From positions 1-13,312 of the forward strand of contig JABUUG010000013.1 in NCBI GenBank assembly GCA_021443285.1: a stretch of 13,312 nucleotides of DNA. The letters are read 5' to 3'. The translations under genes and the position numbers were made by a program. The notes under the pieces are model-generated. The model worked only from the letters and a program-made list of their open reading frames with translations, did not search any database and was not told where the DNA came from. The stretch's first letter is position 1; each line of letters starts with the position of its first letter. This document shows positions 6,860-13,312 of this stretch, piece after piece. This DNA comes from Bacteroidaceae bacterium (GTDB lineage Bacteria; Bacteroidota; Bacteroidia; Bacteroidales; Bacteroidaceae).

Positions 6860-8311
6860 TTATTCCTTTGGTTTAATGTCAATCGTCAGGTTAATCGTCA
6901 CCTTGACACCCTTCCAGCAGACAATCATCTTTGCCGGAACAGTGAAGCCCATTGGGTCGGCAAGGTCAGGATGGTTGCCGACATTGAGTGTCAGGAATGT
7001 CTCGCCCGAAGCAAGCTCGACGAATGCAACGGACTCAACGCCCCACGATGTGGCGCTACCGTCAGCCTTAATCCAGTAGCCAGGAGCGGAAGCGGTGTAT
7101 GCAGGCTCTTCCTCAGATGCCTCGAGGCAGTACATCTTCAGTTCGCCGTCCAGTATAGCAGAGTAAATCTGGTATGTGGTGGCCTTGAAAGCGTTGCGGA
7201 GGATATCCCTTACGTCTGCGCTGACTGAAGCATAGTCGTCTGTCCATGGCTTGGTGAGAGTGATGTCAGCGGTAGCGTCCTCCGGGTCGCCTCCTGGAGG
7301 AGTCTCCGGGTCGATGTAGCCGACAACCTTTGTTGTGATATTGAGCATAGCTATCTTGTCGCCGTTCTGGAAGCCTATAGAGTTCACGAACACATCGCCC
7401 TCTGCATGAGCACCCGGCATGAGGCATACACCGACAGTGTTGCCCTCTGTCATTCCGAATGAGAGCCATACGCTGGCATTATCTCCCCAGCCGCCGATAG
7501 GTCCTGTCTTGTCCATCCAGAAGCCCATATCGGCATTCTGCTTGTTGGTAATCTTGCCCGAAGCGTCGGCATAGGTGACGAGCATATCCGTACTCAGCTG
7601 GCTCACACCGATTGCCTTGCACACAGCGTCATAATCGAACTCAAGCGGATGCGGGTCGTAGCTTCCGGCATTTGTGGTAAGATTTATGGTGAGGTCATCT
7701 TCGTAAACGATGCCAGCAACAATCTCCTGCGGCTTTACAATCTTGACCTTCAGGCGGATGACAGCGCGATTGCTTCCGTACCTCAGACCCGGCAATACCG
7801 TAATCTCATCGCCCAAAGCAAGGGTCTCGGGCATCTGTCCGCAGGTAAGCGCCTCGCCATTCCACTCTGTGAACACGGCAGAACCCTGTCCCCAGCTGCA
7901 GGCGTCGCCATCAACATTTGCCCAGTAGCCCCAAGGAGCATTGGCAGTACAGCCCTGTGCCCAGTCCTGGTGGGTAGTGCCCTGAATAAAGAGAGGCTCT
8001 ACCTCACCCTCGTTTATTCCGTTATACAGTTCGTCAACCGTCATGCCGAAGAGGTCTGCTATAGGCTGGAAGTCTATGCCTATGTTCTTGCCTTCATAAG
8101 CGTCACCCTCAAAGAGCTCGCACTCGTAGTCAAGAATGAGGTTGGCATTGATTTTAGAGCGGTTCACACTGTCGATGGAATCCTGACGGTGCATCTCTGC
8201 CAGCTCCTCATTTGTCAGAATATGCAGGTATGACACATTCTCGTTGTCGTTACAGCTGTAGAACCCCATCATAAGGGCGAACAGCGGAACGAGGAATAAT
8301 ATCTTTTTCAT
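6860..8311 (-). CDS. Lipoprotein with three DUF4859-like repeats in the SusE/F position
   Basis: The 483-residue protein follows SusD by 26 bp and has a signal peptide with C20 as the lipid-modified cysteine, then the acidic NDNEN typical of Bacteroidetes surface-export signals. It is not an obvious SusE or SusF sequence. It carries three copies of a module whose core motif is G-[YF]-W-x4-G-x4-W-G: residues 128-141 (GYWANVDGDACSWG), 263-276 (GFWMDKTGPIGGWG) and 411-424 (GYWIKADGSATSWG). Each is followed by a hydrophobic strand and a Gly/His-Pro turn (GQMP, LMPG, GNHP). This matches DUF4859, a Bacteroidetes family of unknown function. A linker with PETPPGGDPED (335-345) separates modules two and three. 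The gene position, surface anchoring and Trp/Tyr-rich repeats suggest glycan binding; this is inference. Binding residues cannot be assigned. Confidence 0.85.
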   Translation of the reverse strand: MKKILFLVPLFALMMGFYSCNDNENVSYLHILTNEELAEMHRQDSIDSVNRSKINANLILDYECELFEGDAYEGKNIGIDFQPIADLFGMTVDELYNGINEGEVEPLFIQGTTHQDWAQGCTANAPWGYWANVDGDACSWGQGSAVFTEWNGEALTCGQMPETLALGDEITVLPGLRYGSNRAVIRLKVKIVKPQEIVAGIVYEDDLTINLTTNAGSYDPHPLEFDYDAVCKAIGVSQLSTDMLVTYADASGKITNKQNADMGFWMDKTGPIGGWGDNASVWLSFGMTEGNTVGVCLMPGAHAEGDVFVNSIGFQNGDKIAMLNITTKVVGYIDPETPPGGDPEDATADITLTKPWTDDYASVSADVRDILRNAFKATTYQIYSAILDGELKMYCLEASEEEPAYTASAPGYWIKADGSATSWGVESVAFVELASGETFLTLNVGNHPDLADPMGFTVPAKMIVCWKGVKVTINLTIDIKPKE

Positions 8312-8337
8312 AGTGAAATGTTATTATTGAAGGTTAA

Positions 8338-10026
8338 TTAATATCCGGGATTCTGCTTAAGCTTAATGTTAGTATCCCTTGCAGACTGTGGAATAGAATA
8401 TACATCGTAGTAGGTGTTCGAGGTGTTGGCATCCTTGCAGAACCATGACTTGGCGTTCCATACAGTAAGGTTGGAGCCCTTGATATGGAAGCGGCGGAGG
8501 TCCTGGCGGCGGTGAAGCTCGCAGGCAAACTCCCAGCCGAGGTCGTCGAGCAGACCGCCGAGCTCTATGTCGGCCCCACCCTCGTAGGTGTTGGCGGCAC
8601 TTGGCTCCCAGTTGTTCAGACCCTCACCATTGAACTCCTGATGACCGTAAGCATAGACACTGCCTCCCTCAAGGTCGGCAACGGTACGAGTGGCCTTGGC
8701 AACAGATGTCGGGAATGAGCGGCGGCGGATGTCAGTAACAATCTTCGCAGCCTCTTCCTTGTCAGAAGCGTTTCCGATGCGGAGCAGACACTCTGCCTTT
8801 ATCATAAGTGCATCGGTATAGCGGAACACCACGAGGTCAACAGCTGTTGTACCGTCGTTTGTGCCGTTCATGATCTCATACTTGTGCAGACGTGCGCCCT
8901 CCTGCTGGTAAGCGCCTGGGTTGTCGATAGAGTGTACCTCCACGTTGTAGTTGAGGTATCCCTCGCCTGCCCAGTCGTCGGCAGCGAATGGTATAGGCTG
9001 GCCCTCCTGTGCATGCCCTTCGCCGTAATACTGCTTGCCGAAAGCCCATGTGTCGGTGAGTCGCTGGTCGGCGGCATCGTAGGTCTTTATCCACTGCGGT
9101 ATGCCGCATGAGCCGTTGTAGCCGGCAGCCGTGGAGTTGTATGCGAGCAGACCAGTCTGTGGGAAGCAGTATGACTGCAGACCGAACTGCGAGGTATGTG
9201 TCTGGTCGCCCGGTATGCAGAAGATTGTTTCCGGACAGTTCTTGCTGCCAGCCTTGAAGCAGTCGCTGTATGCTGGTGCGAGGCTGTATTCACCGCTTGC
9301 TATTACCTTATTGACATATTCAAGAGCCTTTTCAAAGCCGTCGTTGCCGGTGGTGCCGAGGTAAGCGTTCTTGTTCAGGTAGAGCTTGGCGAGTGCCATC
9401 TGCGCGGCAGCCTTGTTGCCCCATCCGTCCTTATTGCTGGTGATATGGTCTTCCACATATTTGAACTCATCTACTATCCAGTTGTAGAGTTTCTCTGTGC
9501 CCACCTGTTCCGGCAGATAGCCGAGCTCAAAGTTCTGTGTGGTCTGGAGCGGTGGGTTGCCGAACATATCGAGCAGATGATAGTAGAACATTGCGCGGAA
9601 GAAGCGTGCCTGCGCCCTCATCTCCGAGTCGGTGTCGCCGCAGATGTCGCATACCATGTTGGCATAAGCCACTCCTTTGTACGCGAGGTCCCATGGCTGC
9701 TGTATCTGTCCTTCGGTTGTTCCCCAGTCGTGTCTGTGCAGGTTGATGTAAGCATCTCCCCATCCCACACCGATACGTGCCGGCACCATGTACTGGTCGG
9801 TGCTTTCCTCCAGGAGGTGGAACATTCCGAACCAGTCTTCAACGAGGTAGCGGTACTGTGCCACGGCAGCTCCAAGCACGAGTTCAAGGTCTTTCGTAGA
9901 GTTCAGGTCAATGTTTGTTTCATTGAGCTGGTCATAGAGTTTCTCGTCGAGGTTGGTACAAGATGTTGAGAACACCATTGTTCCAGCGAGGACTCCTACG
10001 CCTATCTTTTTAAATATATTTTTCAT
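8338..10026 (-). CDS. susD: SusD/RagB-family glycan-binding lipoprotein
   Basis: The 562-residue protein has a lipoprotein signal peptide ending at C23 (STSC), followed by TNLDEKLYDQ, the usual start of mature SusD proteins. ARAQ/RFFRAMFYYHLLDMFGNPPL (about 138-160) is the conserved tetratricopeptide-like segment of the family, and ALMIKAECLLRIGN plus WEFACELHRRQDLRRFH near the C-terminus are equivalents of family signatures. The protein ends in NPGY. SusD proteins cap the SusC channel on the cell surface and bind the glycan or oligosaccharide before import. The gene starts 68 bp after the SusC stop and is almost certainly cotranscribed with it. The start has an A/T-rich upstream region and no Shine-Dalgarno, normal for the phylum. 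Ligand identity cannot be read from the sequence. The symbol is the family name, not an orthologue claim. Confidence 0.97.
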   Translation of the reverse strand: MKNIFKKIGVGVLAGTMVFSTSCTNLDEKLYDQLNETNIDLNSTKDLELVLGAAVAQYRYLVEDWFGMFHLLEESTDQYMVPARIGVGWGDAYINLHRHDWGTTEGQIQQPWDLAYKGVAYANMVCDICGDTDSEMRAQARFFRAMFYYHLLDMFGNPPLQTTQNFELGYLPEQVGTEKLYNWIVDEFKYVEDHITSNKDGWGNKAAAQMALAKLYLNKNAYLGTTGNDGFEKALEYVNKVIASGEYSLAPAYSDCFKAGSKNCPETIFCIPGDQTHTSQFGLQSYCFPQTGLLAYNSTAAGYNGSCGIPQWIKTYDAADQRLTDTWAFGKQYYGEGHAQEGQPIPFAADDWAGEGYLNYNVEVHSIDNPGAYQQEGARLHKYEIMNGTNDGTTAVDLVVFRYTDALMIKAECLLRIGNASDKEEAAKIVTDIRRRSFPTSVAKATRTVADLEGGSVYAYGHQEFNGEGLNNWEPSAANTYEGGADIELGGLLDDLGWEFACELHRRQDLRRFHIKGSNLTVWNAKSWFCKDANTSNTYYDVYSIPQSARDTNIKLKQNPGY

Positions 10027-10094
10027 TTCTGTAATGATTTAAGTTTGTGAATTAACCTTCTTTGCTTTCTGTACAGTCCTTACATTTTCTATAC

Positions 10095-13000
10095 TTAGAA
10101 ATTTAACTGCATGCCGAAAGTGAAGCTGCGAGTGGTAGGATACTTGTCGCGGTCATCTACACCAGGCGCCATGAAGTAGTTGCTTACCTCCGGGTCGATG
10201 CCTGAGTATGCAGTGATGCAGAAGAGGTTTGTAGAAGACACATAGACACGTGCGTTAGAGATGAATCGTTTGATGGCTCCCTTGAACGGTATTGTGTAGC
10301 CGAGTGTTGCGTTGGTGAGCTTGAAGAAGTTACCGTTTTCGAGGTGGTCGCTCCATACACCCTGTCCCATAGAGCTTGAGAGCTTGGTGTATATCTGGTT
10401 GCCGTTTTCGTCGAGTGCCGGTGTACCGTCCATGTTGATGGCCGCGTAGAGGTTGTTTGCGGTCTTCAGGCGGTTGTAGGCTATAGAGTTGTTCTCATAG
10501 AAGCAGCGCTGTGCGTTGAGAATCTTGTTGCCGAACTGACCTGTGAACTGCAGGTTGAGGTCGAAGCCCTTGTAGCGGAGGGTGTTGTTCCATCCCATGA
10601 CGATTGTCGGAGTACCGCTGCCGAGACGCTGGCGGTTGGTCTTGTTGTTGAGGTTTGCGTTGAAGCGCTTCACTGTCCAGTTGCCATCGGCATCCTTTGC
10701 CTCGACAAGCACGAAACCTTCAGCATCCACGCCCACTGACTTGAGTCCCCAGAAGTCGCCGAGAGGCTGTCCTACCTCCATGCAGTGTGTCGGAACAGAG
10801 ATTGGGTCGCTCACACCGCCCACTTCCAGGAAGTTGTCTGTCTGATAGAAGTCGTTGTTCAGGCTGAGCAGCTTGTTGGAGTTGTGCGAGAGTGTGAGGT
10901 TTGTCTCCCAAGAGAAGTTCTTGTTCTTGACAGGGAGGGCAGAGAGCATTATCTCGACACCGGTGTTGCGCATCTCACCCACATTGGCGAGAGTGCTTCC
11001 ATACATATATGGTGGCATTGGCATGGCATACCAGTAGAGGAGGTCTTTGGTGGTCTTCACATAGAAGTCAACACTACCCCAGATACGGCCTTTGAGGAAC
11101 GAGAAGTCGAGACCGACATTTATCTCGCTTGTCTTTTCCCATCTCAGGTCGGGGTTCACGTTCTGCGACACCTCGATAGTCTTCACCCATTTGCCATCCA
11201 TAGAGAGCACGTCTCCCCAGTTGGCAAAGTTATAGAGATTCTGCGACATGTAGCTGCTGGTAGGCTCAATACCCGTCACACCGTAACCTACGCGGAGCTT
11301 CAGGTTGTCCAGCCATTTCTTTGTGTTCTTCATGAACTTCTCGTTCGTAACAGTCCAACCCGCAGATACTGATGGGAAGGTGGCCCACTTGTGGTTCGCA
11401 CCGAACTTAGAAGAACCCTCATGACGGAGACTGACGAGCAGGTTGTAGCGGTCGGCATAACCGTAGCTTATACGTCCGAAGAAACCGACGAGCTTGCGCG
11501 AGTTGCGGTAAGAGCCCATCCATGCGTGCTTCTTCTCGTCGTTGATGAACGAACCGTTACCGAGGTTGTTCCAGAGGAATGCCTCTGTAGAGAAGTTCTG
11601 GTTGCCGGCGTTGAAACCGTCGTTCTCCTCATAGAGGTAGCTGTAGCCCACAAGCGCCTCAAGGCGGTGGTCGCCGAAGTTGTTGTGGTAGGTAGAGGTG
11701 AACTCAAGGTTCTTCGACACCCAGTTGCCCTCGCTCTTGTTGGCGATACCGTTGTTGATGTCGCTCGACTGTGTGGCGAGGCTGTAGTATCTTGGGCTTG
11801 TCCATGTCTCGCTGGTGCTTGTGCCTTCGCCCCACGAAATCATGAGCTTGTTGTCCCATCCCTTCAGCGGAGTGAGGGTGATGTTACCCACAATCTGCAT
11901 GAACTTTGTGCGGTTGTTGCCGAAGTATTCGTTCTGAATCTCCACCGGGTTGTAGTACTGCAGGCGGTTGAAGTCCTCGTTGTACGAGCCGTCTTCGTTG
12001 TAGATTGGCGACGACGGGTTGCGGATGACAGCCTGACGATATGCGCCGTAAGCCACAGCGTTGTTGTTGATGTCGTACTTGTTTGTGGAGAAGAGTCCGT
12101 TGACATTTACTTTCAGAATGTCGTTCCAAATGTACTGTGTGTAGTCGAGCTGTGCCTTTGCACCGTGGTTGCCGCTGGCGCGGAGGATACCCCAGTCGCG
12201 GTAGTAAGAAATGTTGGCAGCGTATGTGGCGTTCTTCGTACCGCCGCTCAGGGACAGCGAGTGGTTGTGCTTGAAGCCTGCCTTGCGCGAGATGGCTGCC
12301 AGCCAGTCGGTGTCGTAGCCTTCGTATGGGAACTGTGTATTGCCATAGATTACGTCGTGGGTGTCCATGAACTCCGCCTTTCTTGACCAGTTGGACCAAG
12401 AGAAGTAGTTGGAGTATGTAACCGTTGCCGTCTCACCGCGCCTACCGCTCTTTGTGGTGATGAGGATAACGCCGTTGGCGCCACGGGTACCATAGATGGC
12501 TGCTGCCGATGCGTCCTTGAGCACGTCGATACTCTCGATGTTTTCCGGCGCAACAGTCTTGAGGTCACCCTCTATACCGTCAACGAGGATGAGCGGTGTG
12601 GTGCTGCCCACGAGGGTTGTCGTACCACGCAGCTGTATGGCAGAAGAAGAGTTCGGGTCGCCCGAAGAGTTCACGATGCTCAGACCGGCAACCTTACCCT
12701 TGATAAGCTCGGCGGCATCGCCAACCTTACCGTTGTTGAAGTCCTCAGCCTTTACGCTGGCGATAGAAGAGGTGATGTCGCCCTTGCGTTGTACACCGTA
12801 ACCTACCACCACGAGCTCTTCGAGCATTGCGGCATCTTCCTCAAGGGTTACGTTTACAGATCCGCCGGCAGCAGCCTCAACATCCTGAGCCTTGTAGCCC
12901 ACCATTGTGATGTGCAGCTTAGCCTTTGCCTTGCTTACATTGAGAGAGAAATTACCATCGATGTCTGTAATGGTGGCACTCTGTGTGCCACTTTCCCTTA

Positions 13001-13193
13001 CCGTTGCACCGATGATAGGCTCGCCATTGGCATCAACAACCACACCCTTTACGGTACGTTGCTGAGGAGCCTGCAGATTTGTTTCATTTGCTTCACCTGT
13101 TACAGCGTATGCCGGAGCAGCCTGGAGGAAACCCCACGCGAAGCAAACAGAGGCTATACATTTGATAGCCGGATTTAGTCGTGCTTTTTTCAT
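10095..13193 (-). CDS. susC: SusC/RagA-family TonB-dependent outer-membrane transporter
   Basis: The 1032-residue protein has a signal peptide (about 1-30, cleavage after AYA) and a CarboxypepD_reg-like domain (about 47-118, VKGVVVDANGEPIIGATV). A TonB-box region, LEELVVVGYG (125-133), leads into the plug (about 135-250) containing VDGIEGDL and SIDVLKDASAAAIYGTRGANGVILITTKSG, the SusC hallmark. Residues 251-1032 form the beta-barrel, ending in the typical terminal Phe (MQLNF). It imports oligosaccharides or glycopeptides across the outer membrane using TonB-ExbBD energy, paired with the SusD protein downstream. There is no N-terminal STN domain, so no anti-sigma signalling through the transporter is expected; control probably comes from a regulator outside the window. 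Leader repeat copy B ends 38 bases before the ATG. The protein is full-length for the family with no frameshift. Confidence 0.98.
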   Translation of the reverse strand: MKKARLNPAIKCIASVCFAWGFLQAAPAYAVTGEANETNLQAPQQRTVKGVVVDANGEPIIGATVRESGTQSATITDIDGNFSLNVSKAKAKLHITMVGYKAQDVEAAAGGSVNVTLEEDAAMLEELVVVGYGVQRKGDITSSIASVKAEDFNNGKVGDAAELIKGKVAGLSIVNSSGDPNSSSAIQLRGTTTLVGSTTPLILVDGIEGDLKTVAPENIESIDVLKDASAAAIYGTRGANGVILITTKSGRRGETATVTYSNYFSWSNWSRKAEFMDTHDVIYGNTQFPYEGYDTDWLAAISRKAGFKHNHSLSLSGGTKNATYAANISYYRDWGILRASGNHGAKAQLDYTQYIWNDILKVNVNGLFSTNKYDINNNAVAYGAYRQAVIRNPSSPIYNEDGSYNEDFNRLQYYNPVEIQNEYFGNNRTKFMQIVGNITLTPLKGWDNKLMISWGEGTSTSETWTSPRYYSLATQSSDINNGIANKSEGNWVSKNLEFTSTYHNNFGDHRLEALVGYSYLYEENDGFNAGNQNFSTEAFLWNNLGNGSFINDEKKHAWMGSYRNSRKLVGFFGRISYGYADRYNLLVSLRHEGSSKFGANHKWATFPSVSAGWTVTNEKFMKNTKKWLDNLKLRVGYGVTGIEPTSSYMSQNLYNFANWGDVLSMDGKWVKTIEVSQNVNPDLRWEKTSEINVGLDFSFLKGRIWGSVDFYVKTTKDLLYWYAMPMPPYMYGSTLANVGEMRNTGVEIMLSALPVKNKNFSWETNLTLSHNSNKLLSLNNDFYQTDNFLEVGGVSDPISVPTHCMEVGQPLGDFWGLKSVGVDAEGFVLVEAKDADGNWTVKRFNANLNNKTNRQRLGSGTPTIVMGWNNTLRYKGFDLNLQFTGQFGNKILNAQRCFYENNSIAYNRLKTANNLYAAINMDGTPALDENGNQIYTKLSSSMGQGVWSDHLENGNFFKLTNATLGYTIPFKGAIKRFISNARVYVSSTNLFCITAYSGIDPEVSNYFMAPGVDDRDKYPTTRSFTFGMQLNF

Positions 13194-13231
13194 AGCGTTG
13201 TTATTAAATTATTAGTTGTTATTGTTGTGTA

Positions 13232-13300
13232 TTCTTCAAATGTGTAGTGAAGGGAAGTGGTAACTGAGGGGAGTGGAGTTATTGTGGAGTTAAAGTGACA
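13232..13300 (-). repeat. Leader repeat, copy B (upstream of susC)
   Basis: Sequence is 65/69 identical to 6704-6772, in the same orientation, and 38 bases upstream of the SusC start. It includes two 11-bp units at 13276-13297 and the left arm GGAGTTAAAGTGACA at 13286-13300. The right arm lies beyond the window. The following bases (13301-13312) do not match copy A directly but match its loop in reverse complement. The remaining A/T-rich bases 13194-13231 are likely 5' untranslated leader; no clear promoter was found there. Confidence 0.85.
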
Positions 13301-13312
13301 AATGACTCATGC

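Noticed and set aside
11391..12386. Plus-strand open frame of 331 codons inside susC
   Set aside because: It is antisense to an intact SusC barrel and has the valine-rich composition of a reverse-complement shadow, with no domain signature.
13194..13312. Bacteroidetes-type promoter (TTTG at -33, TAnnTTTG at -7) before susC
   Set aside because: TTTG occurs in the leader, but the nearest A/T-rich -7-like sequence has the wrong spacing and lies too close to the start codon, so no promoter is called.
1..13312. CRISPR array, tRNA or rRNA genes, transposase or integrase genes
   Set aside because: No regularly spaced repeat-spacer structure, no cloverleaf or rRNA sequence and no transposase or integrase motifs were seen; the 11-bp array has no spacers.

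Overview
The window looks like part of a polysaccharide utilisation locus (PUL) from a member of the Bacteroidales, possibly Prevotellaceae. The evidence is a canonical SusC/SusD pair, several secreted lipoproteins with short acidic tails after the lipobox cysteine, a BACON domain, DUF4859-type domains, A/T-rich start regions without Shine-Dalgarno sequences, and roughly balanced base composition. All six genes lie on the minus strand, so transcription runs from high to low coordinates. The genus is an inference; no rRNA or tRNA gene is present to anchor it.

Layout in order of transcription: a repeated leader element (13232-13300, cut by the window edge); a SusC-type TonB-dependent transporter (13193-10095); a SusD-type surface glycan-binding lipoprotein (10026-8338); a lipoprotein in the SusE/F position built from three DUF4859-like repeats (8311-6860); a 179-bp intergenic region with an 11-bp tandem array, a hairpin and a second copy of the leader element; a large lipoprotein with BACON, DUF6055-like zinc-peptidase (HEIGH) and terminal DUF4859-like domains (6680-4437); an intrinsic terminator (4425-4385); a CotH-family kinase-like lipoprotein (4347-2935); and a GH127/GH146-superfamily beta-L-arabinofuranosidase-like protein (2841 to the window edge), which is incomplete. 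No gene-free stretch exceeds 300 bases.

Proposed working model: SusC and SusD capture and import an arabinose-bearing ligand, the DUF4859 lipoprotein adds surface binding, and the HEXXH protein may cleave the protein part of the ligand. The arabinofuranosidase-like enzyme would remove L-arabinofuranose. A plausible target is an arabinosylated plant glycoprotein such as extensin, but this is inference; arabinan or pectin side chains remain possible. The kinase-like protein has no obvious place in a standard PUL.

The most unusual non-coding signal is the repeated leader. The two 69-bp copies match at 65 positions and precede the SusC and peptidase genes. Beyond the shared part, the loop of the inverted repeat appears in opposite orientation in the two copies.
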